Shown here one piece after another: positions 10,001-20,200 of a stretch of 64,000 nt of DNA. The notes beneath the pieces were generated by a model that saw only the letters and a program-made list of their open reading frames with translations, had not been told where the DNA came from and did not search any database. The stretch comes from Ascoidea rubescens DSM 1968 (taxonomy: Eukaryota; Ascomycota; Saccharomycetes; Ascoideales; Ascoideaceae), in the NCBI RefSeq assembly GCF_001661345.1, contig NW_017962916.1:600826-664825 (forward strand), given 5' to 3'. The stretch's first letter is position 1. Each line of letters begins with the position of its first letter. The position numbers and the translations under genes are program-made.

Positions 10001-10460
10001 TATTAATATTAATATTAATAGTGAGAACGGTAATAATGTTGTTAATAGTGTTAGTAATAATGGGAATGGGAATGGGAGTGTTGGTAATAATGGGAATGGG
10101 ATAGTGACAGGAAATGGGACAGGGACAGGAAATGGAAATGGAAACGAAAATGGGAATAATAATGGAGAATATGATAGTGGGTATAATATGAATCAGATCA
10201 ATCAAAGTAATCTAACACATCAACAGATAATAAATAATGGATTACGGTCGTTATTGGATAAGAGAAATAAATGGATAAATGACATTGGGATTATATTTAA
10301 AAGTTTAGAGGAGACAATTGGAATACCTAGTGAGAGCATATTTGATAAGAAGATTGAGGAGATCAATGATGATAATATCGATGATTTCATGGATGAAGAC
10401 GACGAAGAGGAAGAGATTGAGGATGAGTTACAATTAGATGAGAATATCGAAGAGGAGTGA
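7065..10460 (+). CDS. NGG1: Ngg1/Ada3, SAGA and ADA histone acetyltransferase subunit
   Basis: 1131 residues, much longer than yeast Ngg1 (about 700) because of Asn-rich insertions. Ada3 bridges Ada2-Gcn5 in SAGA/ADA and is nuclear. Conserved islands match yeast: the N-terminal 'DENLGMLDGD' segment, YPPNDLKDQLPGEIPDYDF (near residue 545), CGPLVSRLLSAILK (near 679), LEERVKRELKYVGVFMNL (near 792) and the C-terminal helical Ada3 domain with LLAWQEYYSILEDL...QAYIKR (about 929-955). Between them are low-complexity Asn/Asp/Gly/Lys stretches and an acidic C-terminus. Five in-frame CTG codons (7734, 7959, 8130, 8178, 8190) lie in disordered parts; one (9852) lies in a conserved segment. In S. cerevisiae NGG1 is two genes from SDH4, its neighbour here. 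Confidence 0.94.
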   Translation: MPPSKYNRSRSNFSKSYHSNYSNSSSNSPRTYSVTPSTPYTGTNPRSYNNFANNGISNNGNNNPSSNSTYAFANDNNNNSNNNNSVIPNLNPSVILNKILKEMDLEYDENLGMLDGDLMLRKDISQLKLNTLVNLKNFVELLKKRLSKISSEDSNLILKITDAVKLKDPSFGLSSTSFKSGDTGFTGSSNNDFSRLASTVEHADKKRKLSSSRYESKNENYKKLLPKDDLVHKKSLSRIPIESKDSNKIDNHRVNKFDNSQFEPTAHKNDGSNRVESAPLNGYLNTNKNDNHSNLNLNLNLNSNKNNEYSTIRKNININTLKKKSTETKIKSTISIESKRAKSVSPAAQLKDLSYLQIRRSKSTSVKDKALLKTLLNKTQQRPSAPKYIPSIKGSPSNRLSSTKESNDNQAKKNEIEIKIEETESLDKNTTSESDVANNYNRLSKKTKQDRIKDKIDNDTSLINNDPVNTTYPTDHLIDISHFPDSSHSIKNDSIIEIPKSDFLDPLVLNIAKERLELFDESKYIDNREEYVKKRCGITYYPPNDLKDQLPGEIPDYDFSSMKAPTNQIPYNTFQTYIEAYFRPYTEDDIEFLSKKFVIPDNLLENKNYNPKVSPFITPKLGTLYSKLWTEEDNSFDNNNSNVNKNSTIEDVLRDKLIPKGSSEQLTDELLEKDQVSCGPLVSRLLSAILKLDNNGDNSMNRDNTKDDDSNKDNNNSSNGDNISVNNNGNNNDSGDNNGVIKIKKEDKIIDLDDINNKKSKEKKEESNYLEIFSNDQQNYKLPSIKTDYNSLEERVKRELKYVGVFMNLKNNSINIIEDRVYSDNKNGGGNNGNNGNKNGVENGYLQSISENKSLSNNSKENGNMGSNDSLKNKGKKDEGNEEDFDSLWIKNRQDDEISVELRLLQKKLKVVNKKNNLRKKALIPKINYLLAWQEYYSILEDLSKQVDQAYIKRTKVPKSRRRKGYSNNSTKSNNSNININININSENGNNVVNSVSNNGNGNGSVGNNGNGIVTGNGTGTGNGNGNENGNNNGEYDSGYNMNQINQSNLTHQQIINNGLRSLLDKRNKWINDIGIIFKSLEETIGIPSESIFDKKIEEINDDNIDDFMDEDDEEEEIEDELQLDENIEEE

Positions 10461-10776
10461 AAGAGAAAAGAGAAAAGAAAAAAGTCAATTGATAAATTGA
10501 TAAGTAGATAAATAGTTTATTGATTATTTAATCATTTAATCATTTGTTGTTTTCATTTTGTAGAATTGTATTAAAGAATTTTGATTATATTATATGTGAG
10601 AAATAGAATAGAATAAGAAAAAAAAGCTATGAAAAGAAGTAAATATAAAGAGATAAAGATAAGATAAATAAAAAGGATTTGAATTATTTACATAATTACT
10701 TGAATAGGGAATTAATCGAATAGGGAATTAATTGAATGGTTATTTTAGGAAATGAGCGGATTAGGAAATGAGTGAA
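10461..10776. other. Convergent intergenic, NGG1 / SDH4
   Basis: A 316-bp A-rich region shared by two 3' ends, with a short duplicated phrase (AATAGGGAATTAAT at about 10704 and 10719). No gene seen. Confidence 0.6.
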
Positions 10777-11298
10777 TCAGGGAAACCAGAGTTTCATGAA
10801 AATGGAAGTGAAACCAATATCGTGAACTTCCATTTCGTAGATTCCTACCAAACTGACTAGGGAACCTAGACTTAGCAATCTTAAAGCAGTGTAGTGTAGT
10901 TTTCCGTAGACTCTTCTTGGGATATAATCGATGATACAACTGGTGAAACCTGCGTGGCAGTGGACAAGCAATATGATGGACAATATGGAGTCAGCGATGG
11001 GGGAGAGAGAGCCGGTAGCAAAGGGAGCGATGGTTAGAGGAACCAAGCCTATGCCCAAGAGTCTTTCGATGGTCCAGTGTCTTGAGCCCTCGAATGGGTC
11101 GGCAGGAGGAGGGATGTATGCGTCATTAACAGTTCCAACAATGTAGCCTGGGGGTTGGGGAATGGTTGGAATGAAGGTCTTTTGGGGGAGAGGGTTGACG
11201 TAGTTGGAGAAGGAAGTTCTGAATAGTTTTGGAGAGATTTTTGGGAAGGCAGATCTTGAGGATTTGAAGATGCCCAAGGCAGAAGTTGAGAAGACCAT
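10777..11298 (-). CDS. SDH4: Succinate dehydrogenase membrane anchor Sdh4
   Basis: 173-residue small inner-membrane subunit of complex II, which passes electrons from succinate to ubiquinone. The first ~50 residues are Ser/Arg/Lys-rich without acidic residues, as in a mitochondrial presequence. The mature part has the family phrases GSRHWTIERLLGIGLVPL and HCHAGFTSCIIDYIPRRVYGKLH, the latter carrying the conserved Asp-Tyr near the quinone site, and three hydrophobic helices. Length matches yeast Sdh4 (181). The related TIM22 subunit Tim18 shares this fold, but the well-kept DYIP region favours Sdh4. A HAP-type element lies upstream, fitting a respiratory gene. Confidence 0.93.
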   Translation of the reverse strand: MVFSTSALGIFKSSRSAFPKISPKLFRTSFSNYVNPLPQKTFIPTIPQPPGYIVGTVNDAYIPPPADPFEGSRHWTIERLLGIGLVPLTIAPFATGSLSPIADSILSIILLVHCHAGFTSCIIDYIPRRVYGKLHYTALRLLSLGSLVSLVGIYEMEVHDIGFTSIFMKLWFP

Positions 11299-11317
11299 GC
11301 TGAGTAGGTGAGAGTGT

Positions 11318-11410
11318 GGATATAGATATAGATATAGATATGGATATGGATATAGATATAGATATATGTATATGTATATGAATAAGAATATGAATATGTA
11401 TATGAATATG
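11318..11410. repeat. GATATA/GATATG hexanucleotide microsatellite
   Basis: An imperfect 6-bp repeat lies 20-112 bp upstream of the SDH4 start, probably in its 5' leader or core promoter. Confidence 0.9.
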
Positions 11411-11523
11411 GTGAAGAAGAAGATGGAGAGAATATATAGAGAAAAGAGTCGACGAACAATAGGCGATGAGCAGCAAAGGAAAAAGCGAGAGAAGGAGATT
11501 AGAAATGCGTAAAGAACGCGCTT

Positions 11524-11531
11524 TCATTGGT
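11524..11531 (+). promoter_or_regulatory. HAP-type CCAAT element upstream of SDH4
   Basis: TCATTGGT matches the yeast Hap2/3/4/5 consensus TNATTGGT. It lies 226 bp upstream of the SDH4 ATG. HAP activates respiratory genes in yeasts, so the site fits the gene; binding itself is inference. Confidence 0.55.
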
Positions 11532-11601
11532 ATAGAAAAAGCCGAGCTGCGGCCGGGCCCGCGTTAGAAATAAGACCGGGAGCGCCAGTTGTGTGGATAT
11601 C

Positions 11602-11607
11602 CACGTG
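11602..11607. promoter_or_regulatory. CACGTG E-box
   Basis: Centre of the palindrome CCACGTGG, 304 bp upstream of SDH4, with two further ACGTG motifs within 40 bp. Candidate site for a Cbf1/Pho4-type bHLH factor. Confidence 0.4.
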
Positions 11608-11760
11608 GTTTAGACGTGTTATTACGTGAACGGTTAAACACGCAATGTTACATAAGCAGGACGTGTTTGGGCGAGATAGGAGGAGGAGGAGGAGGAGGAG
11701 AGGTGTAACAGAGAGGAAGAGAAACAGATGAATTGATTAATGCAGTAGATATTTGGGGAA

Positions 11761-12321
11761 TCATTTGTAGAACCACTTGTTTTTTTCCCATCTATCATCT
11801 TGGATAAAGCTGGTTAGGATTTTTGAGTTTGAGGTTTGAAGAAGAGGGTGGCCAGCGACAATGCTGAGAAATTTTTCCAAGCCTTGTCTTCTTTTTTCGA
11901 TTTCAAAGTCGTTGAATTTGTTTTTGTTGAGGTAGATTTTGGGGGGCAAGGAGGGTATTACCACTCGAGAGCTTTCGTTTTGGAGGGCGATTTTGAAGGA
12001 TTCAAAGTCTGAGTAACGACGTCTAACGGATGAGGTTTTCTTTTTGAAGGCAGGAATATTTGTTCTACAGACTATTTCGTAATCGGTAAACATACCTCTG
12101 CCGTAGCCATGGGTTTGAGGGTCTCTGATTTCGATTTCTAAGAAGTTTTCCGGCTCGCCATAGATTTCATCGAAGGTTTGCTGTTTTATCTTTGGGAGGG
12201 AAGATGAATTGTATCTACTATCGGCAGAGGAATTATGGTCGTTTGAGTTGTAATTGGATGAGTATGAGTGGAAAGAGGAGTTTAGTGTTTCTTCAAAAGA
12301 TCTAAAGGGTTTATCAGGCAT
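11761..12321 (-). CDS. SNX3: Sorting nexin Snx3/Grd19 (PX domain)
   Basis: 186-residue peripheral endosomal protein that binds PI3P and recruits retromer for recycling of Golgi proteins. Residues 1-48 are Ser/Asn-rich and disordered. The PX domain runs from about 58 to 180, with the PI3P-contacting signature [10 protein letters not shown] (residues 100-109), the Pro-rich loop IPSLPPK and the basic [11 protein letters not shown] helix. It has no BAR domain. Length and layout match Grd19 (162 residues) with a longer N-terminal tail. The ATG at 12321 is the only reasonable start. Confidence 0.93.
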   Translation of the reverse strand: MPDKPFRSFEETLNSSFHSYSSNYNSNDHNSSADSRYNSSSLPKIKQQTFDEIYGEPENFLEIEIRDPQTHGYGRGMFTDYEIVCRTNIPAFKKKTSSVRRRYSDFESFKIALQNESSRVVIPSLPPKIYLNKNKFNDFEIEKRRQGLEKFLSIVAGHPLLQTSNSKILTSFIQDDRWEKNKWFYK

Positions 12322-14258
12322 GGTGGTTTAGTAATTGAGTAGAGTAGGCAAAGAAGTAGGCAAGCAGGCAGGCAGACAGGGCAGGCAGGGGAATTGGATA
12401 GATGATAAGGGAGATGATAGAGAAAGGTGGATGGTGATGGATCAGAAGATAAAGTATAAAAGGATGATAACGGACAAGAGCCCTAATTGCGAACTGGATC
12501 TTGGAAAGGCCAGGTGCGTGAGGACGCATTGGACACGCGTTGCACACGCGCCGTTGATTCTGCACTTACAGGCACACGCACGCATAGTGCATGTGTGCTG
12601 AAAAGAGGCAGTTTTCGAGCCCAAAAAGGAGTGTCCTGATTGAGGAGTGTTCTAGGCGGAAGCGGATAAACGTGGACGCGGGACAGACGCCGGGAATTTG
12701 AGAAGCGGAAGGAGCGCTTAGTGGGTTGGGCGCATTTGCACTAGGCTCTGATCTTCTGTATGGAGCAGTGCTGTGTTTGCATGTTTCCGTTGTGCTCGGT
12801 CGTTGGTAACAGTCGAAAGGACATCTTTTGGCAGTGTTTTTTGGCAGTGTCTTGAACATTTCACACGCCTGTGTTTCGAGGCCGTTTCTTTTCGTCTGCC
12901 AGCTTGCATTTGGCGTCGCGTTTGGTTTCTTTTGCCGGCCGCTCCCTCCACCGCACAAATGGGACGCGCACGCCCTCCTGGCCCTGATAAGCAGCCCCCA
13001 GCGTGAGGCGCAAGTGACTTTCCACTCTAGAAGCGGGAGAACTGCAGCGACTTACACCGAACGGCATTCAACGGCCGTCCGAGCCGGTTCGATAATTTGA
13101 GGTTGAAAGAAGTGTGAAAGAAATGTGAAGGAAGCGTGAAGGCTGTTAGAAAAGAGCCAATTGATGATAGAGATATAATAGAATACGCTGGAACAGGATA
13201 TAATATCATAGAATATAATAGAATCGAGAACTTGCCATCAAACACTAGCCTCTGCTTGAATCTCAAAGTTGCAAAGGCCCTGCAAAAGGTACTGCTCTAA
13301 GTGAATAACGACGCCAGTTATCAACCAATAACTCAATCCCCAAAGTTGATCTAATACACCAGCACTAAGACATCAGCTGTAGAACACTTGAATAGAAGAG
13401 TTTGATAGAGATACTGAACAAATAGCGAAGAGATACTGAAGTGATACTGAAGTGATACTGAAGAGATATCGAAGAGATATCGAAGAAATACTCGAGACAA
13501 TAAAAAAGAGAAGATACTGAAAGTCCTCTCTTTTTGTCCATTTCATTCTCTTTTTATTTAAACTTTTCCATAGCTCAATTATAATTTGTCTTTTAGTCCA
13601 TTTTGTCGTTTTTATCACTTTTCATCTTTTCCAGTCATTTCAAGTCATTTTAAGTCAATTCAAACATTTAAAATTTTTAAACCTTTTAAACCTTTTAAAC
13701 CTATTAAAACTTTTAAAACTTTTAAAACATTCAAAACACTTTCAACATTTAAAACATTTCAGATATTCAAATTTAATTAGTTTTAATTAATTTTAATTAA
13801 TTCTAATCAAATTCTAATCAAATCAGATCAAACATACTCTCCCTTCCTTTTCACCCAATTAGCCAACTCTATTCCTTTCCGATATACTGTCTTTCAATTA
13901 ATCTAATTTGCTTTACTTTAATCCACTTTACTTTAAAGTAATTTGCTGTTTTACTTATTTTATTGCTGTATTACCTTATTTTACCACATTACATTTCCAT
14001 TACATTTCCATTACACTCCCATTACACTTACATTACACTCCCATTACTCTCTTATTTTCGCTAACATTAACATTGTTACTATTATTATTCTCGCTCTATC
14101 ACTCTATCTCTAACTTTACTATCAACCTATCTCATTTCCCTCCCATTCTACTCTCATTCTTTCCTCTTGCTTTCCTTTTGGCTTTCCCTTTCCTCTCTCT
14201 CTCTCCCCCTCTACTTTCCCTGTTCTTTCTTTTTTTTCTTTTTTTTCTAAAAGAAAAA
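12322..14258. other. Long divergent intergenic region, SNX3 / BEM2
   Basis: At 1.9 kb this is the longest gene-free stretch in the first 55 kb. Part 12480-13100 is clearly GC-richer than the rest and contains an ACGCGT (12535-12540) and several CACGC/GCGTG repeats. Open frames on both strands there have no family resemblance and look like shadows. From 13550 on it is a plus-strand pyrimidine-rich leader with CTTTTAAAAC-like repeats (about 13663-13760) and CATTACATTTC-like repeats (about 13985-14050). It probably holds both promoters and a long BEM2 5' leader. I see no tRNA. Confidence 0.6.
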
Positions 14259-17200
14259 ATGAAAAAAATGAGATGGACCTCAAGAAACAAACGTCGTAGT
14301 GTTTCTCACATTAAAAACTTTTCAAATTTACCAATCAATAATAACAATAATAACAATAATAATAATATTTCTAATAATAACTCTAACAATAACAACAATA
14401 ACAACAATAACAACAATAATAACAATAATAACAATAACAATATTACTAATAACGACTCTAATTCTATTTCTATCTCTAATTCTAATTATAACAACTCAAA
14501 TTCTGACTTAATACCTGATATTTCTCAATTTAACACTACTAACAACAACACCAACAACTTTAACAACTCTGTCTCTTCCTTTAACTACCAAAACTCCTCC
14601 TCTCTATCGCCTCGCTCTTCTTCCTCTTCAACTCTCGACAACATCCCTCCCTCCTTCCACAAAAACCCCTCCTCTTCCTCCTTCAACAACTCCTTCAACA
14701 ACTCCTACTCAAACCACACTTCTGACAATAACAATAACAACAACAGCAACAGCAACAGCAACAACAACAATACTTCCCTATCCAATTCAATATCAACTCT
14801 AACTCCAAAGACACAACCCCACTACCAACAATCAAAACAAGATTCCTCTGATTCCTCCTCCATCTCAAACTCAATCGTCTCTTCCAATCAAAATATGACT
14901 GTTGTGGTCGACAAAAAACCTGAAATTTATTCAATCAACAACAACAACAACAATAACAATAAAATAAAAAATCTACAACACTCATTTCAAGACCTCTCCA
15001 TTTCTTCAATGCCAAAGATAAACAACATCTCCTCCCCCTCAAACGTCAAACTAGACTACAGTGCACAGAACATATCCTCTCTAATCAATTCACAACCATC
15101 CTGCTCAACAACTGCCACCTCAAACATAAACTCTCTGTCTCTAAAGGAATCCTACGAATACGACTCCTCCATACTAACTTCATCTACTCTAGTCGAAAAC
15201 CTCAACAGATACGATCTATCCCACGACGAAAATCATCATCATCATCAAAACAACAACAACAACAACAACAATCACTCCCACTACACTACAAACCACAACG
15301 ATGATCCCAATCTCAACCCCACCATCAACATCAACACCACAAATGACTCAAACAACAACTCCTCCTCCTTTGTAAACTCTTTCAAAAACTCTTCCTCAAC
15401 CTCAAATTTAAACATAAACATGTCCTTCAACTCAATTCACTCAAATCACTCCCACCCAAAACTAAACGCCAACAACTACGATAACTACTCCTTCAAAACA
15501 GGCTGGCTCAACAAAACAAGCTCCAACGTTAATAGTTGGTCAAACAATATCAACCCTGATTCATGGAGACTATACAAAGCTGAACTAAAAGGTCCCAGCC
15601 TACTCCTCTACAAACCTCCCAACGATCTAGGTGTTAAAAACTTCGACCCAAATCTAGACTTGAATAAACAAATCCTATATCCCCAAATCGACGAAGAGTT
15701 TCAACCCCAGTCCTCCTCCATACCAAACCCTTCCACTTCCTCAATAATATCTTCAAATCAACTGTCCTCAAATCAAATACGACATTCCAGAAATATGTCG
15801 ACAATTAACAATCAACCCCAATCCATAAACCAAAAATCATCAAACAACAACAACAGCAATGCTAACACTAATACTAATAATGACAATAATAACATTGATG
15901 ATAAAAACAACTCCCATAACTCTGATACTCAATGCTCAACCTCTTTACGATCCACTTCAACTATAAAAATAAATAAAATCTTATCTCCAATATCTATCCC
16001 AACCATCAAACCAAAACTAACTTACCTCTCAGCCAACTACCCTCATCCTCAATTGAAGCTAGATATCAACACTGGCTCGATTCTATCTGGCACTCTAGAA
16101 GCAATCTGTCATACTGTCCTATTTAACGATTCCGAATCTGAAAAATTCATCGACTCAATCCTAAGTATTGTCCCTCTTTTTGGCGATATCAAAGAATGCA
16201 TTGAATACTTTATCGAATACTCAATCACCTTCACTTCCAACCCACAACAATTGAAAAAATGCATATCAAACTTAAAATTCCCAATACCCCAGAACATTTA
16301 TACCACAATCCAAATCTCAGAACAAATAGACTCAAAAATTACAACAAGACTAGGCTCAGTTGTTGTTAAAATTCAAGACAGATTTTCCGGAATGCTATTA
16401 GACCAAAACATCTTTGAAAACTTGTTAAGATTACTAGAACTAATCACTATACATAATCAAGAATTCGGCTTATCCCTAAAAAATTCTGTTCAAAACAAAC
16501 AAATCGAAATGACTGAACTACTCGTCTTCAACAAAAATAACCTCGCAAGACCTTTAAAAGAAGAACAGTCCTTATCCGCCGAAAGATTTCTACAAATCGA
16601 ACTAAATGAATTTGCTGATCAAATAAATCTAATGGATCTAAGATTCAATCAAGAATGGAACCCTAAAACTGACCCTTCCCTACTATATGAAACTGGTTAC
16701 ACCTACTCTCGCTACAATCCTCTAATTTATGACGCTATATCAAATATCCATTACTTGGGCAGATTGCTAGTAGACCATTTATTTGTCGACGAAAAATCTA
16801 GAAATAATCCCGAATTTCGTGCAGAAATATTAAGCCGTTGGATTCTATTAGGACTGTTATTCGATCAAAAAGGTGATATGGTTAGTTGGTTGGCTATTGC
16901 CTCCGTAATATGCTCAATCCCAGTTCTAAGATTACGCAAAACTTGGTCCTTTATTGAGTCAAAGGTTCAGAAAATTGCTTCATCCCAATTTGCTCCTGTC
17001 ATTTTTGAACTTGATAGAAGAAGTTTAATATCAGAAGCTACTCACAAGACTGCTTATCATGTCATAGCTCCTCAAGGAATCGGTAAAACATACTCTAAAA
17101 ACAGAGTTGTCCCTTATTTTGGTGATCTAAGTATCAAAATGGTTGCTAGCTCGAATATTAAACAATGCGAAAAGAGAGATCAGCGTATTAAAATCTCATT

Positions 17201-20200
17201 TTCAAGATGGGATGAATACCTAGACCAAGTCCAAGATATAAAAGATTTTGGCCCATTTCCTAAACCCATCCCGGGCCTTCAAAAATTATTATATAATTTA
17301 CTAAACACACATGTCTCATTGCCACCACTTAAGCAAGAAGATATAATGGAATTATCCTTAGAAGTTGAATCAAATTATACTGGAAACTTTTTCGAATATC
17401 ATTTCTTACCGAAAACTCCTTTTACTAATGGAGGTTTTGCTCCAATTGTATTTAATGAAGTCTTACCATATTATAAATTTTTAGACCAAGATTCATTGTT
17501 GGAGGCCAGTGGAATTCCAAAAAACAGAAAAAGAGAGAGAGAGAAAGAAAGAAGGTTGGCCATTGCAAAAGAGTTTGGTGAAGATGGTGAGCGTCTAGAA
17601 AGAAAAATTGATCACATAACAGCGCCAAATATGAATGCTCATATTACTGGCATTGATGAGGTGGACATTTTAAACTATTCAGCAACTATTAAACTTGAAA
17701 GTCATAACCTTTTCATGGATTATGTCAAAGACATTTTTAATATCGACACATCAATATTTCATATATCTGATGGAATTGTATTTAAAACACAAAACGATAA
17801 CGGTTTTAAGTTTCCGGGCTTTTCAGGGAACGACGAAGACAATAAATTTAGAAACAGTAAAAGAGTTTCTGTTGTTGATTCAAATGATGTTTTCAATATT
17901 TTGGATAAGCCTATATCAATTAATGTTGTTCTAAAATCTGTATCACTTGAGAGATTAATTGATATATTAGTTTTAACCCCTGGCATATTTTCTCATTTTA
18001 TTGAAAAAGCAGACATTGATAAATATTTTTCTATGATTCAAACCGATCAAAACAGTGTTGGATATAATTTTGTCAATTTAAATATGGATTTAAGACTATT
18101 TACTGCTACATTTTTTGCCTGCTACAGAAGTTTCTGCTGTCCAATACAATTACTAAAAAGTCTTGGAAGACGTTTTGTGGGTGCTAAATCTGCTGCAATA
18201 TCTATTCAAAGACTAAAAGAAAGTAACTATCATACTGAAGACCATGTTTTCCCAGATTGGGATTCATCAAGTGGAATCGATGATCCTGAAGTAAACTGGA
18301 AATATGCTGGGCAAATTGGAATAGGAGTTCTTGAAGCATTATATATCATGGTTTCCGATCATTTTAGTGACTTTGCTGATGATCTATCTACCAGACAAAT
18401 GTTTTTAGAAATTTTGAAAATTATCGATCAAGAAGTTTCATTAGATTGGAAAACAATTCTTTCTAGATATAAATACACCGAGCAATATGCAGAACTCAAG
18501 CCACTATTTGAAAGGCTTTTGTCATTATACAAAAAGATTAGAAAAACATACATCAAAAAATCCTACAGGCCTATTGATCCTTATATGAAAACTCAGACCT
18601 ATAGCTCGACTTTATCTACAATTCCTCATAATGGGTTGTTACCTTCTTCCAGCCTATTTAACGAAATTGAAGAATTCATAGAAAAACTCGACATTATCAT
18701 TTGTGAAGCCTTTAACTATATTTCGGTTTCTGATTGGATGACTGTTTTTGAATTATTGGAAATGCAAATTATCAAAAATCCGACTAGCCTTTTTAACTAT
18801 AAATCAATGAACACTACGACTTCAGAAGATGACTTAAAGATTTCAACAATTTTTTTATTTATTGAAACTCTATATGGTGAAAATTCGGATGATTTAATAA
18901 TAAAAAAATTTCCTCCATCTGTGCAAAGTATTATTGAATTACATTCTAGGATTGAACATTATTTTAAAGCGTTGATTACAGATCCAAAAATTACCATTGT
19001 TGAACGTCGTGGAAGAATGGCTACAATACTAACAATGCTCAAAATTTCTCGTTGCAGAATGGAGAGCTTAGATTTATTCATTGAAAACTCACAAGTAAGT
19101 TCTTCAGCTCACATTCCATCCTTTCTTGAATCATGTATTTCTCAAGCTATCATTTCTCCAGAAAGTAGGTGGTTTGTAAATACCTGGATATACACATCTG
19201 CCAAAATTAATACTGGAAAGAATATTTATAAATGGGATACTTTATCCGACTTATTACCGGTATTTCCTTCATCTATTCTTAGTGATGGGTTGAAGCATAA
19301 TTTGACTCCTTGTGTGGGTTGGTTGGTCGAGAGATTGCTTGAGATAGCGTTGTATATTCCAAATATATCTGTTCAAGATAGCAAGTTGATTAACTTTGAT
19401 AAACGTCGTTTTCTTTTTAATACCGTAACGTCCGTGCTAGAAATGAAGCCATTTGAATATAATATTACACCAGAAGAGTTTGATCATATCAAAAATAATT
19501 TTGCATTTCTTTATGTTTTGAAAAAAGATCCTTTCAAAATTTCAGATATCAGAAATACTTCTCAAAGAGAAAATAAAGAATACTCTAGAAATGAACAAAG
19601 AAATAGATTATTTTCGACTTTAGTCAAAGCTGAATATGATAAATTGAGTAGAGATAGCAAAAAGAGAGATATGTTGGAGATTCATGAGAATAAGTACCGC
19701 AACCAAAAATTTCCTATTTCACAATTCACCTCTAATATCACAACTGGAAACAGACCAACCCATCACCAACCAACAACGTCTTCATCTTCTTCTATTCACT
19801 CCTTGCAAAATTCAAAACGTACTCAAACTAATTCTAGTAATAATTTGAATGAAAAATCTAACGGTTTCCAATCAAATTCGAAACAAAATGGTAGATTTAG
19901 AATTGGAGGGTTGTTTAAGAGCGCTGTCAGACCATTTTCAATCAATGTTGGAAATTCATGGGCAACTGATAAAGTATGTGCTCCATCAGAACTTCCAAAC
20001 CCTTATACAATTAACGATCTGAGATCAAAACCTTTGTTTCAAATATCCTTATTTGAGTGCAAACCATTAATTATCCACTCTTCATCTATTCAAGGTTTTT
20101 TCAAAATAGTATCTCTATCTGGTGAAGAATATTCGTTTCAAGCTGCAAATAACAGAGAAGCTTCTGATTGGGTCAAAACCCTTCAACTTTCTAAAAGATA

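Larger units (their letters stand above)
11299..11760. other. Intergenic, SDH4 promoter / SNX3 3' end
   Basis: This 462-bp region holds the SDH4 promoter, with a GATATA/GATATG microsatellite at 11318-11410 directly upstream of the ATG, a HAP-type site, an E-box, and a GGA trinucleotide run near 11680-11703 close to the SNX3 stop. No small gene is supported. Confidence 0.65.

Noticed and set aside
12566-13100. Several frames of 70-130 codons in the GC-rich part of the SNX3/BEM2 spacer
   Set aside because: Cys/Arg/Pro-rich shadow translations on both strands caused by a local drop in stop-codon frequency.
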